Source: JAICMB01 sp035295125 | Lineage (GTDB): Bacteria; Acidobacteriota; Terriglobia; Bryobacterales; Bryobacteraceae | Direction: 5' to 3' | DNA: 64,000 nt | Assembly (NCBI GenBank): GCA_035295125.1 | Contig: DATGJP010000075.1 | Location: forward strand, 157,904-221,903 | Shown here: positions 17,160 to 25,959 of the stretch, one piece after another | Position numbering within the stretch: position 1 is the first letter of the stretch | Layout: each line of letters begins with the position of its first letter | Made by a program: the position numbers and the translations under genes | Notes under the pieces: generated by a model | The model's input: only the letters and a program-made list of their open reading frames with translations | What the model was told of the DNA's origin: nothing | The model's database searches: none

Positions 17160-18121
17160 CGCGGGACCGGCGCCGCGCCCACGATTTTGGACACAACCTC
17201 GCCCGTCGTGAGCCCTTCAATTTCAAACTCGGGCCGCAGGATCAGCCGGTGCTCCAGAACGGGCGTGGCCATTTCGCGGATGTCATCCGGCGTCACGAAA
17301 TCACGGCCCTGTATCGCCGCGAATGCTCGCGAGGCCAATAGAAGCGCTTGTGTCGCGCGCGGGCCGGCCCCGACGAGAACGCTTTCGTGGGTGCGTGTCC
17401 GCCGAATTACGTCGACCAGGTACCCGATCAGCTCCTCCTTGATCAGCACGTCGTTGAGACACAACCGCAAGGCAGGGAGGCTTTCCGAATCGACGCAAGC
17501 CGCCACCTCGCCACGCTGCAGCGTGTCCTCCGGTGAGTCGGTGCCCAGCATCCGGCGCGCGAGGGTCATCTCATCTTCGCGCTCCGGCCAGGCCATGTTG
17601 ATCTTGAGCATGAAGCGATCCTTCTGGGCTTCGGGCAGCGGATAGGTGCCTTCGTACTCGATGGGGTTTTGCGTGGCGAAGACAGTGAAGTTGGGAGGCA
17701 GCGGATGGGTATCGCGATCGATAGTGACAGCACGCTCCTGCATCGCCTGAAGCAAAGCCGACTGGGTCTTCGCGGGCGCGCGGTTAATCTCGTCCGCCAG
17801 CAGAAAATTGGTGAACACCGGCCCCATCACAAGCGTAAACTCGCCCTTTTGAAGATTGAAGACATTCGTTCCGGTGATGTCGGCGGGCATCAGGTCGGGC
17901 GTAAACTGCACGCGCGCGAACGTGCACCCCAGGGTTCTCGCCAGCGTCCGCGCCAGCAACGTCTTGGCCAATCCGGGCACGCCCTCGATCAGCGCGTGTT
18001 GACCGGTGAAAATGACCACCAGCGCCTGGTCGACGACGGTGTCCTGGCCGATGATCACCTTCCGCACTTCCCGGCGAACGCGATCGAGCGCCGCCGTCAA
18101 TGCCTCCAAATTTGCGTTCAT
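17156..18121 (-). CDS. MoxR family AAA+ ATPase
   Basis: A 321-residue AAA+ ATPase. Walker A is GVPGLAKTLLA near residue 45, Walker B and sensor region LLADEINRAPAKTQSALLQAM near 105, and the pore/sensor segment FATQNPIEYEGTYPLPEAQ near 140. The C-terminal lid has GAGPRATQALLLASRAFAA and FVTPDDI. The start at 18121 places the IIGQDTVVDQ motif at the usual distance; the upstream open extension lies inside the previous gene. It lies between the DUF4350 gene (one-base gap) and the DUF58 gene (four-base overlap). Confidence 0.93.
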   Translation of the reverse strand: MNANLEALTAALDRVRREVRKVIIGQDTVVDQALVVIFTGQHALIEGVPGLAKTLLARTLARTLGCTFARVQFTPDLMPADITGTNVFNLQKGEFTLVMGPVFTNFLLADEINRAPAKTQSALLQAMQERAVTIDRDTHPLPPNFTVFATQNPIEYEGTYPLPEAQKDRFMLKINMAWPEREDEMTLARRMLGTDSPEDTLQRGEVAACVDSESLPALRLCLNDVLIKEELIGYLVDVIRRTRTHESVLVGAGPRATQALLLASRAFAAIQGRDFVTPDDIREMATPVLEHRLILRPEFEIEGLTTGEVVSKIVGAAPVPR

Positions 18122-18122
18122 C

Positions 18123-19178
18123 TCATTTCCGTTCCGATAGGATGTATGCCATTCGCCGGTACACCTCCGCGGCGTCGGCCGTACCCGCACCCAATTCCCG
18201 TACCCGTTTCAGCTTGTCTTCAGAGTAGTATCGCCCGCCGTGCCCGCTGCGTTCCCACTCCGCTACGCACGTCCGAATAACGTCCTCGGGCTTGATATGG
18301 CGGCGAAGCAGAGAAACCAGGGCCCGGTTTGAATCCGCTGAGCCACTTTCAATGACAGGAGGCTGCGATCGCGCCGGCAGCAATGTCGACGAATTCCGCC
18401 AGATGAAGAGGGCGGCGAGTATGAAAAGCCCAAGGATCAAACCTCCAAGCCGGTACTTCCGCATCAACATCGCAACGCTGGCTTGTTCTTTCAATCCGAG
18501 GTGTGACTCGTCGAATACGATGTCCTGCCTTTCGCCGATCAGCTCAAACACACGCGGCAGCGATTCTTTTGCCGCCAGTGATTCATTGCTGAGCTCGTAT
18601 GCATTGCCGAAGAGGACCACCTCTCCGGCGCCGAACCTTTTCGTGAGCACGCGCCGCTGCCGGCCATCTTCCCGGATTACCAGCGCCGTTACCTTGGGCA
18701 GCGGACCCTCGTCGTCACCATCGTTTGCCCCGCGAGTCAGGATATCGAACGAAACACCCCACCGCTTTTCCAGCGCCTCGGTATTAAGGTTCGCCTTCTT
18801 ATCGTTTGCGAGGACTCTCTTCACCGGCCGAAAGGCGAAAATTATGCGATTCCCGCGCGCCGCCAGCGTTTCCAGATGCTTCAGGTCGTCTTCCGGCGTA
18901 AGGACGAAGCTATAAGGGTCAACACCAATAAATAGCACCGCGGCGCCGGCGGCCTTCATTGCCTCGACCGGTTCGAAGTTCCGCGTCACCTTATAACCAC
19001 TGACCTCGCGAAGGCTGTCGTGCAGCAACTCCGTGCCTAGAGGATCGGCTCGTAAAGAGGAGTAGATCGGGTAAATGTCGCCTTCTGAAAGCCGCAAATC
19101 ATAAAGCTCGACGATGCCGTACACAAAACCTACGGTGAGCAGAACCAGCAGGATGACCGTTGTCCTATTGCTCCACAT
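18123..19178 (-). CDS. DUF4350 domain membrane protein
   Basis: A 351-residue protein with an N-terminal helix (TTVILLVLLTVGFVYGIVEL), a DUF4350 domain at about 35-225 (SSLRADPLGTELLHDSLRE, VLFIGVDPYSF, IIFAFRPVKRV) and a second helix near 245-265 (LGGLILGLFILAALFIW), leaving a cytoplasmic tail. It is typical of the DUF4129-DUF4350-MoxR-DUF58 clusters of acidobacteria and actinobacteria. The DUF4350 domain resembles Gldg/ThuA-like sugar-binding folds by family knowledge; the ligand is unknown. It overlaps the DUF4129 gene by 14 bases. Confidence 0.82.
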   Translation of the reverse strand: MWSNRTTVILLVLLTVGFVYGIVELYDLRLSEGDIYPIYSSLRADPLGTELLHDSLREVSGYKVTRNFEPVEAMKAAGAAVLFIGVDPYSFVLTPEDDLKHLETLAARGNRIIFAFRPVKRVLANDKKANLNTEALEKRWGVSFDILTRGANDGDDEGPLPKVTALVIREDGRQRRVLTKRFGAGEVVLFGNAYELSNESLAAKESLPRVFELIGERQDIVFDESHLGLKEQASVAMLMRKYRLGGLILGLFILAALFIWRNSSTLLPARSQPPVIESGSADSNRALVSLLRRHIKPEDVIRTCVAEWERSGHGGRYYSEDKLKRVRELGAGTADAAEVYRRMAYILSERK

Positions 19179-20673
19179 AGGACCTCAATTGCGTGAAATC
19201 GCCTTCCAATTGGCCGACCATCTCCGGCGTGACTTCGTGCATGCCGTACCAGGCACGTTCGAAAATGCCGACCGTCCCGGAGAACGACGCCAATAGCTCC
19301 GGTTTCGTTCGGGCACGCCGCCGCAACTCGCGGGTATAGTCGCGATTCGACTTCCCACGGTCCAGCGAAATGAGGGCCTGTGAGCCGAGGTACGATAGCG
19401 TCGCCAGGAACAGCCCGCGCACCGCGACACGGTAATCGCCCCGAGCCATCGCTTCGCGGGCCATGCGTACCCATTCGTCGGGAGGCTGCTCGCCCGCGTG
19501 CGCGTCTTCGATCGCCTCGATTCCTGCCGCCGCGACGGGCTTTGCCCGCTCCCGCCTCTGACTGGTCTTTCGAAACGCGCGAACCAGAAGTCCCGTCAGT
19601 ATGATTGCCGCGGCTACCAGCAGGACATAGAACCACGCTTTGAGTGCCGGTAGCGACCCTCGCGACTTCGAATCCTTCGACTGAAACTTTTCATGCACCC
19701 AGCGGAGGAATTCATCCACCCAGTGATCGATCTTGCGCAGACCCTGATCGGTCCAATCCAGAAGCCGCGCGGCGAAACTCTTGTCCTCGACAGTGGGATG
19801 AGTTGCTTTCGGAAGCCGCCAGGCAAATTCGGGCCGGTGCATGGCGTTGTCGATGGCGTGATCCAATTCCGTCACCCTGTTGTCTTGCGCATACGCGGGG
19901 ATTCCGGCCAACATCACCAGGAGAACGAGGGCCGCCGAAAGCGCTTTGAGGCGGGATTTCAAATCCTCGCCGGTCGCTATTGACTCCCCGTAGAAGCACC
20001 GCAGCGTGTATACCGATTTCGCGATCGGATCGACCACGAGATAGGTTAATGCCACCGCAATCGCGAGGAAGGTCGAGTTCAACGGATTAACGCCAAGCGT
20101 GAGCGACGTCTCAATGCCGAGAAACATTTTCATCAGGTAAGGGGTGACGATCAGCAGTATGGAGAGATTGAAGAACGTCACGAACCCGATCAACGTGAGA
20201 AATCCCAGAAGCATCCAGTTCTGTTTCGGCCACAGTACGGCTTGACGGCGCGCCGCCGCCAGAGGCAGCGCCATGGAGTTTTGATAGAACGCGTAACACG
20301 CCGGCAGAGGTAACAGAATCAGAATCGCGACCGGAATGGCAAGAAACTTCGTCGGTTGTAGCGCGGCTTGCATTGCGAACAGCCGGGCGAATTCCGCCGG
20401 CGATGCGCCCGTCAACTCATGACGAACCATCTGAACGAAAACCGCCTGCCACGCGGACATCCATAGGAACAGGACCGTCACGCCGAGCGCCTCCGGGGCG
20501 CAGCGTTCTAACGCCTGCGGGCTGCGTCCCATGTCTGCCCAGAAATAGAGAAAGCCGAGTGCGAAGGGCAGCGTTCCAATATAGAAGGGCGCCAGAACCG
20601 CGGGCCGATGCTTAAGGAGCGCTACCGCCTCCTCCAGCAAATCGAGCGCGCTTTGTTCGCGGGCGCCGGCCAT
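19165..20673 (-). CDS. DUF4129 domain polytopic membrane protein
   Basis: A 502-residue protein with about six membrane helices in the first 260 residues. A long region follows (RPEFAWRLPKATHPTVEDKSF and on), then another helix (FYVLLVAAAIILTGLLV) and a C-terminal DUF4129 domain at about 420-500 (RDYTRELRRRARTKPELL, FERAWYGMHEV). Family knowledge links DUF4129 to the MoxR/DUF58 module, often with transglutaminase-like partners; no transglutaminase gene is present here. The start abuts the stop of the upstream B-box gene with no gap. Confidence 0.82.
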   Translation of the reverse strand: MAGAREQSALDLLEEAVALLKHRPAVLAPFYIGTLPFALGFLYFWADMGRSPQALERCAPEALGVTVLFLWMSAWQAVFVQMVRHELTGASPAEFARLFAMQAALQPTKFLAIPVAILILLPLPACYAFYQNSMALPLAAARRQAVLWPKQNWMLLGFLTLIGFVTFFNLSILLIVTPYLMKMFLGIETSLTLGVNPLNSTFLAIAVALTYLVVDPIAKSVYTLRCFYGESIATGEDLKSRLKALSAALVLLVMLAGIPAYAQDNRVTELDHAIDNAMHRPEFAWRLPKATHPTVEDKSFAARLLDWTDQGLRKIDHWVDEFLRWVHEKFQSKDSKSRGSLPALKAWFYVLLVAAAIILTGLLVRAFRKTSQRRERAKPVAAAGIEAIEDAHAGEQPPDEWVRMAREAMARGDYRVAVRGLFLATLSYLGSQALISLDRGKSNRDYTRELRRRARTKPELLASFSGTVGIFERAWYGMHEVTPEMVGQLEGDFTQLRSYVEQ

Positions 20674-20982
20674 CTACTTCCCCCACACCGAGCCGTCGTG
20701 AACAGAGGCTGGGATGAGCATCAGCAAGCGGCCAATACCGTAGAAGAACACCCAGGCAATCACTCCTCCGGCGATCGGGAGCGCGGAAGCTAACACCCAC
20801 CTCGCGCTACGGCGTTGCTTGGGTACTGCCCCGACCAGGCGTTTGAGGCACGCTGCGCAAACCACGCGTCCTTCATGCTCCGTGACGCATTCCCGGCAGA
20901 ACGAGTTGCGGCATTCGGGACACCGCGCCACCGCCTCTCTGAGGGGGTGCACAAAACAGCGCTGCTGGGAGATGGCTGGAAT
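20674..20982 (-). CDS. Small B-box zinc-finger membrane protein, start probably ATT
   Basis: A protein of about 102 residues with an N-terminal B-box-like zinc finger (CFVHPLREAVARCPECRNSF, then CRECV and VVCAACL) and one membrane helix (ASALPIAGGVIAWVFFYGIG). No ATG, GTG or TTG lies at a sensible place. The only nearby ribosome site is a strong AGGAGG four bases before an ATT at 20982. The next in-frame ATG, at 21063, lies inside a dispersed repeat and adds residues unrelated to the domain. ATT initiation is rare but known, for example in infC. It sits in a run of zinc-ribbon membrane proteins upstream of the DUF4129 gene. Confidence 0.6.
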   Translation of the reverse strand: MPAISQQRCFVHPLREAVARCPECRNSFCRECVTEHEGRVVCAACLKRLVGAVPKQRRSARWVLASALPIAGGVIAWVFFYGIGRLLMLIPASVHDGSVWGK

Positions 20983-21010
20983 GCGTCCTCCTATCCGAAT
21001 ATCATGTCGT

Positions 21011-21120
21011 GGTTCTTTGCGTCTCGCGACGATTGGGACGATCTGGAAGGGTGGAGCAGGCATTCCGCCTGCCTTTGCGCTTCACCGGGAAAGGACAGGC
21101 GAAAACGTCTGTCCCACCTT
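21011..21120. repeat. Family A dispersed repeat, long copy 3
   Basis: About 110 bases, closely matching the complement of the copy at 26.8-26.94 kb. It runs from TTCTTTGCGTCTCGCGACGA through GAAGGGTGGAGCAGGCATTC to ACAGGCGAAAACGTCTGTCC and CACCTT. The inner ends AAGGGTGG and CCCACCTT are inverted. It interrupts an otherwise tightly packed gene block; the 228-base gap between the 310-residue membrane protein and the B-box gene holds nothing else. Confidence 0.75.
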
Positions 21121-21210
21121 TTCAAACTCGAGAGTTTCCATTGGGCGCGGCTGTGCTTCTTCACCTTTCCACAGTCGACAGAAGCGCGGGTTGATATGGA
21201 TCTAGCGGAA

Positions 21211-22143
21211 TTAAGCGTCATTGCTCTCCAATCCCGCGCTTCGGCGCGACTGCGCCAGCAACGCCAGACCCGCCGCCCCCAACAGAACATCAGCCCCGCT
21301 GCCCGTGATTTCAATCCTCTGAAACCATGTGCGCCAGGGCTCGACACGCGTAGGACGTATGATTGCCCGCGCGCCCGCCGCCACAGTAACACCGTAGGCT
21401 GTCAATAACTCGCCACCCCACAGAACAACAGCAATGAGGACCACCCAGCGGACAGCCTTGGCTATATCCGAGCCATGCTGGCGAATTGCCGCCGCCAGAC
21501 CCAGAATGATCACGCTCACAACCACCGTCGCCGATACGACATCGACAAGGTCGGACGTCCAGCGCAATCGGATCGGCACAATGGCAGACGACGCGATCAT
21601 GGCGATGAAAAGCGCCAAATGGAGTCGCGGGTCGCAGTGCCGGAGCATCGCGGGTGGCCGCGTGCTGGCGACCACCGGCCCGGCGACTTCACTGGCGTTA
21701 TATGTGCCTTGAACCATCTCGATCTCGCGCCGTAGGTCCGCCACCGCCTCTCGCGCCTTTTGCAGCCGTTTCAATGAACGCAAATGTTCCCAGCTCACCT
21801 GCGTCTTCACGAAGACCCTGCAATCCGGCAGCGCGTATGTGATCGCAAATACCGGTAGCGCGATCAATCCGGCCAGGACCGCCCAAACGGGGTGGCCATT
21901 GAAAGCCAGGCCAAGCGCCAGCACCGCCGCAATCCCGGCGATGAGATATCCATAGTAAACGCCGCTGTTCTCGACCTCCGTTAGTACCAGCGCCTGAATG
22001 TCCCGGAAATAAAAACGCCGGTACTCCTCCCAGAACAGCGCGGTTCGCACGGCCAGCAGGTGATCCGACCCTAGCCATAGCTTATGGCGAACCACAAAGC
22101 CGGCCCCGCCCGTCAGCTTACGATACTGTGTATCCGTGCTCAT
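21211..22143 (-). CDS. Membrane protein of unknown function with PH-like N-terminal segment
   Basis: A 310-residue protein that I cannot assign to a named family. The first 55 residues (HKLWLGSDHLLAVRTALFWE, then FYFRDIQALVLTE) look like a PH/GRAM-type beta segment facing the cytoplasm. Two helices follow (YLIAGIAAVLALGLAF and AVLAGLIALPVFAITYAL), then a helical linker (LKRLQKAREAVADLRREIEM) and three or four further helices. It overlaps the zinc-ribbon gene upstream by four bases, so it is co-translated with it and probably shares its function. Confidence 0.7.
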   Translation of the reverse strand: MSTDTQYRKLTGGAGFVVRHKLWLGSDHLLAVRTALFWEEYRRFYFRDIQALVLTEVENSGVYYGYLIAGIAAVLALGLAFNGHPVWAVLAGLIALPVFAITYALPDCRVFVKTQVSWEHLRSLKRLQKAREAVADLRREIEMVQGTYNASEVAGPVVASTRPPAMLRHCDPRLHLALFIAMIASSAIVPIRLRWTSDLVDVVSATVVVSVIILGLAAAIRQHGSDIAKAVRWVVLIAVVLWGGELLTAYGVTVAAGARAIIRPTRVEPWRTWFQRIEITGSGADVLLGAAGLALLAQSRRSAGLESNDA

Positions 22144-22736
22144 CGTTGACGTTGACGAAACGCGAAAACCATGGCCATCACCAGAAATACCCAGCCGGCA
22201 ATCTCGAGCAGGGAGATAACGATGGCCAGAATGAAACGCACTTTCGTGCGAGGAACGATGCTGGAGGGCGCCCGCCAGTATCGGATGGATACGAACAGGC
22301 TCATCGGCGCGCAGATGAGGCTCGGCCAGAGCATGAGGGCGGGAAGCGTAGCGAGCACCAGCGCCATGTTGTCATAGAGCGTGCGCCGCCGTTCCAGGTT
22401 CACCATCTTGCCTTCGTTTCTCCGTCGCTCGATACAGTTCGGGCACCAGTTTTGACCTGACAGTTCAACCTGGCACAAAGAGCAAAGGAAACGGCCGCAT
22501 TGATCGCAGGCCACGGCGGCCCGTTTCCCGGGGTGGTAGAAGCAACTCGCTTCCGCGCCTTCCGTTACCAGTTCCGGCGCAACACCTGCCGTTTGCCGGG
22601 CAATGGCAGGAAACGCGACCACGGCCAGCGGCGCTTTGCAACGCGGACAGTAGCTCTCGTAGTCGAGATTCCAGAGCTCCCGCGGAAGATCGCCTTGGCA
22701 GTTTGGACAGCCTAGAGCTGCGGACGCGAGGGTCAC
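22140..22736 (-). CDS. Double zinc-ribbon/B-box membrane protein
   Basis: A 198-residue protein with two metal-binding modules followed by two membrane helices. The first module is CPNCQGDLP..SYCPRCKAPL, the second a B-box-like CFYHPGKRAAVACDQCGRFL with CSLCQ and WCPNC. The helices are MALVLATLPALMLWPSLI and FILAIVISLLEIAGWVFLVM. I start it at GTG 22736, which overlaps the stop of the upstream GYF/RDD gene as GTGA; a longer frame upstream is antisense-like shadow of that gene. It resembles the small B-box protein encoded 1.2 kb further on and may act with it. Confidence 0.72.
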   Translation of the reverse strand: MTLASAALGCPNCQGDLPRELWNLDYESYCPRCKAPLAVVAFPAIARQTAGVAPELVTEGAEASCFYHPGKRAAVACDQCGRFLCSLCQVELSGQNWCPNCIERRRNEGKMVNLERRRTLYDNMALVLATLPALMLWPSLICAPMSLFVSIRYWRAPSSIVPRTKVRFILAIVISLLEIAGWVFLVMAMVFAFRQRQR

Positions 22737-23488
22737 ACGCGAATGACCCTCGTGTCGCAAATCCGGTCGTGCAGCCCGCGCTTCTCTTCGTCGAATCCGG
22801 CAATGATATAGCCGATCAGCAACGTGAACGAATTCAGGGCCTTCGCAAAATACCGCCCAAGGGCGCGCGCGTAAGTGAGCTTGGAGCCGTCCGATCGGAT
22901 CACCTTCAGGTGACAGATCATCTTTCCCGGCGTGGCGCCGTAATAGCCGACGAAGAACGTCTCGTAGCACATGCCGACTATCGTGCTCAGCAAAACCAGG
23001 AGCGCTTCCGTCATGAGAAAGCGTTGTGTTTTCGAAGGGTCAAAGCCAACGACCAACATGATCGGAGCCGAATAAAACAACGACGCAACCCACAGGATGA
23101 GACCATCCACAACGACGGCCAGGAAGCGGATCCAAAAGCCGCCATAAGCATAAACGCGGCCTGTGCTGATTCCTTCTCGAAGCTTCTGTGTAAATGTCGG
23201 CTTGCAGGTCGCGCAAACATACGCGTTACCGAACGCGGCGAGCTCATCCATGGGAAAGTCCCTGCCGCATTCGGCACAAAAGCGTCGTCCGGAAACCGTT
23301 ACAGGAGGACCGATGGGGTCGACAACGGGCATGGGCGACCGGACTGATCCCCAGGGTTGCCATTCCGTCATCCCCACATGCCACACCAGTGTCTCGGCGC
23401 GGACCGTTCCGGCGTTCACGAGGTCGCTCAACGCCGCATCGTTCACAGGGCCAATCTGGCGGCCGGAATCCGCGTAATACCAGTCCAT
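22733..23488 (-). CDS. GYF_2 - zinc ribbon - RDD membrane protein
   Basis: A 251-residue modular protein. Residues 1-50 are a GYF_2/DUF4339 domain (WYYADSGRQIGPVNDAALSD, TLVWHVGMTEWQPW), a peptide-binding fold. Residues about 68-95 are a zinc ribbon (FCAECGRDFP..YVCATCKP). Residues about 110-251 are an RDD membrane domain (YGGFWIRFLAVVVDGLILWV, GATPGKMICHLKVI, ALGRYFAKALN). This is the second RDD protein of the block. It lies ten bases after kdsA and overlaps the next gene by four bases. Confidence 0.85.
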   Translation of the reverse strand: MDWYYADSGRQIGPVNDAALSDLVNAGTVRAETLVWHVGMTEWQPWGSVRSPMPVVDPIGPPVTVSGRRFCAECGRDFPMDELAAFGNAYVCATCKPTFTQKLREGISTGRVYAYGGFWIRFLAVVVDGLILWVASLFYSAPIMLVVGFDPSKTQRFLMTEALLVLLSTIVGMCYETFFVGYYGATPGKMICHLKVIRSDGSKLTYARALGRYFAKALNSFTLLIGYIIAGFDEEKRGLHDRICDTRVIRV

Positions 23489-23498
23489 AGAAGAATTT

Positions 23499-24308
23499 TC
23501 AGTTTATCAATCGGACGGCTTCGTCGATCCCTTGAAGCTTCTTCCAGAGTTTAGCCAGCAAATCGAGATGCAGGGCGTTCGCTCCATCCGAAAGAGCACG
23601 CTCCGGAGCCTCGTGCACTTCGACGAAAATGCCGTCCACGCCGGTTGCGACCGCGGCCCGGGCGAGGGGGCCGATGAATTGAGGTTGGCCACCCGATGAT
23701 TTCCCCGCGGCACCCGGCATCTGGACGCTGTGAGTCGCATCGAAGATCACGGGCCAGCCGAACTCGCGCATGATCGCGAGACCGCGCATGTCCACCACCA
23801 GGTTGTTGTAGCCGAAAGATGTGCCGCGTTCCGTAAGCAGGATGTTGTTGTTGCCGGTGGACGCCACCTTCTCAGCAGCCTGCCGGATGTCGTGCGGTGA
23901 CACGAACTGGCCCTTCTTAATGTTGATGGCCTTTCCAGTGCGCCCGGCTTCCACGAGCAGATCGGTCTGGCGGCAGAGAAACGCCGGGATCTGCAGGATG
24001 TCGACCGCCTCGGCCGCGGGCCCGGCTTGCGAGGGTTCGTGGATATCGGTAAGCACCGGGAATCCCGCTCTGCGGACGCCCGCAAGAATGCGGAGGCCTT
24101 CTTTCAGGCCGGGACCCCGATACGACTCGATGCTGGTTCGATTGGCCTTGTCGAACGACGCCTTGAATATGAACGGACCGACGATGCGTTGGATCTCACG
24201 CGCAAGAAAGTGGACGTGTTCCTCGCTTTCAATGACGCATGGTCCAGCGATGAGAGCGAGGCCCTGGCCGCCGCCAATGGAAAAATCGCTGGACACTAAG
24301 ACGATCAA
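23499..24308 (-). CDS. kdsA: 3-deoxy-8-phosphooctulonate synthase
   Basis: Condenses arabinose-5-phosphate and phosphoenolpyruvate to Kdo-8-phosphate, the committed step of Kdo synthesis for lipopolysaccharide. The 269-residue length and motifs are typical: LIAGPCVIES, FKASFDKANRTS, GPGLKEGLRIL, PVLTDIHEP, IPAFLCRQTDLL, ERGTSFGYNNLVVDMR, FDATHSVQ. The Cys in IAGPC marks the metal-dependent class; enterobacterial enzymes have Asn there. The start is TTG 24308, overlapping the pyrG stop by four bases; GTG 24296 is an alternative. It lies between pyrG and the GYF/RDD gene. Confidence 0.95.
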   Translation of the reverse strand: MIVLVSSDFSIGGGQGLALIAGPCVIESEEHVHFLAREIQRIVGPFIFKASFDKANRTSIESYRGPGLKEGLRILAGVRRAGFPVLTDIHEPSQAGPAAEAVDILQIPAFLCRQTDLLVEAGRTGKAINIKKGQFVSPHDIRQAAEKVASTGNNNILLTERGTSFGYNNLVVDMRGLAIMREFGWPVIFDATHSVQMPGAAGKSSGGQPQFIGPLARAAVATGVDGIFVEVHEAPERALSDGANALHLDLLAKLWKKLQGIDEAVRLIN

Positions 24309-25957
24309 TCGGCGTGTGAGAACTGCTCGGAGCGGGCCCGCTGTTGAGCACGCATGCGCGCGCGATTCTTGTACGCCGCCCCGATGAACGCGGCGAACAG
24401 CGGGTGCGGCTCCATGGGTTTGGACTTGAACTCCGGATGAAACTGGCAGCCCAGATACCAGGGATGATCGGCGATCTCACAAATCTCGACGTAGATGCCG
24501 TCCGGAGTCTGCCCGGTCAGATTCATGCCGTGTTCCGTCAGGATGCGTTCGTAGTCGCGGTTGAACTCGTAGCGGTGCCGGTGACGTTCGCTGATCTGCG
24601 GCAGGCCGTAGGCAGCGCGCGCGAAGCTTCCTTCGGCCAGCAGGCATGGATACGCTCCCAACCGCATGGTGCCGCCCAACTCATCGACGCCTTTCAACTC
24701 GCGCAACTTGTAGATCACGCGGTCGGCTGTGGCGGGGTCGCATTCGGTTGTGTTGGCGGTCGCCAGGCCGCAGACGTTGCGCGCGAACTCGATCACCATC
24801 GTTTGCATGCCGAGGCAGATGCCGAAGTACGGAACCTTGCTTTCCCGCGCATAGCGAATGGTGTCGATCATGCCCTCGACACCGCGCTTGCCGAAACCGC
24901 CAGGCACCAGGATTCCATCGAATCCCTCGAGTTGTCTCCCGCAGTCCGGCCAATGCAGTTGCTCCGACTCAATCCAGGTGATGTTCACCTTCAACCGGTG
25001 CGCCAGGCCGCCATGAAGCAAGGCTTCCTTCAGACTTTTATAGGAATCCTCGTATTCGACGTACTTGCCGACCAGGGCTATGTTGACTTCGTCCTCGGGA
25101 TTCTGCAACCGCTCGAGCATGCCGGTCCAACGGCTGAGGTCGCGCGGTTGCGCCTCCAGCTTCAATAGCCGCAGGATGATCTCATCCACTCGCTGTTCGG
25201 CGAAGACCAGCGGCACCTCGTAAACGGAATGCACATCGCTCGCGGTAATGACGCCTTCCAGGTCGACGTCGCAAAAGAGCGCGATCTTCTCTTTCATGTC
25301 GGGCGCGAGCGTGCGCTCGGAACGGCAAAGCAGAATGTCGGGCTGGATACCGATGGCGCGCAGCTCCTTCACGCTGTGCTGCGTCGGCTTGGTCTTTAGC
25401 TCCTGCGCGGCGGCGATCCAGGGAACCAGCGTGACGTGAACGAATACCGCGTTTTCGCGCCCTAGTTCGTGACGCAGTTGACGGATGGCTTCGAGGAACG
25501 GCAACGATTCGATATCGCCGACCGTGCCTCCGATCTCGACGATTACGACATCCACATCCGCGGCCACCTTGCGCGCGGCCGCCTTAATCTCGTTCGTGAC
25601 GTGCGGGATCACCTGGACGGTCTTGCCGAGGTAATCGCCCCGGCGTTCCTTCTGGATGATCATTTCGTAGATTCGCCCCGAAGTCAGGTTGTTGCTCTGT
25701 GTCAGCGGCGCGTGCGTGAAACGTTCATAGTGGCCGAGGTCGAGGTCGGTCTCCGCTCCGTCGTCGGTCACGAACACCTCGCCATGCTGAAACGGGCTCA
25801 TGGTCCCCGGATCCACGTTGAGATATGGATCGAACTTCTGCAGGGTGACTCGCAACCCACGGCTCTCGAGCAAGCATCCAATGGATGCTGCCGCGATCCC
25901 TTTTCCCAGCGATGAAACCACGCCACCCGTTACGAAAATGTACTTCGCCGTTGTCAT
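24305..25957 (-). CDS. pyrG: CTP synthase
   Basis: Makes CTP from UTP, ATP and glutamine; CTP is the nucleotide donor used by KdsB next door. The 550-residue enzyme has the synthetase domain (YIFVTGGVVSSLGKGI, KFDPYLNVDPGTMSPFQHGE) and a class I glutaminase domain with the nucleophile in YFGICLGMQ and the C-terminal GCQFHPEFKSKP. The ATG at 25957 has GAGG five bases upstream and lies two bases after the kdsB stop; a GTG two codons earlier is less likely. kdsB-pyrG-kdsA order is common in Gram-negative genomes. Confidence 0.96.
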   Translation of the reverse strand: MTTAKYIFVTGGVVSSLGKGIAAASIGCLLESRGLRVTLQKFDPYLNVDPGTMSPFQHGEVFVTDDGAETDLDLGHYERFTHAPLTQSNNLTSGRIYEMIIQKERRGDYLGKTVQVIPHVTNEIKAAARKVAADVDVVIVEIGGTVGDIESLPFLEAIRQLRHELGRENAVFVHVTLVPWIAAAQELKTKPTQHSVKELRAIGIQPDILLCRSERTLAPDMKEKIALFCDVDLEGVITASDVHSVYEVPLVFAEQRVDEIILRLLKLEAQPRDLSRWTGMLERLQNPEDEVNIALVGKYVEYEDSYKSLKEALLHGGLAHRLKVNITWIESEQLHWPDCGRQLEGFDGILVPGGFGKRGVEGMIDTIRYARESKVPYFGICLGMQTMVIEFARNVCGLATANTTECDPATADRVIYKLRELKGVDELGGTMRLGAYPCLLAEGSFARAAYGLPQISERHRHRYEFNRDYERILTEHGMNLTGQTPDGIYVEICEIADHPWYLGCQFHPEFKSKPMEPHPLFAAFIGAAYKNRARMRAQQRARSEQFSHAD

Positions 25958-25959
25958 CT

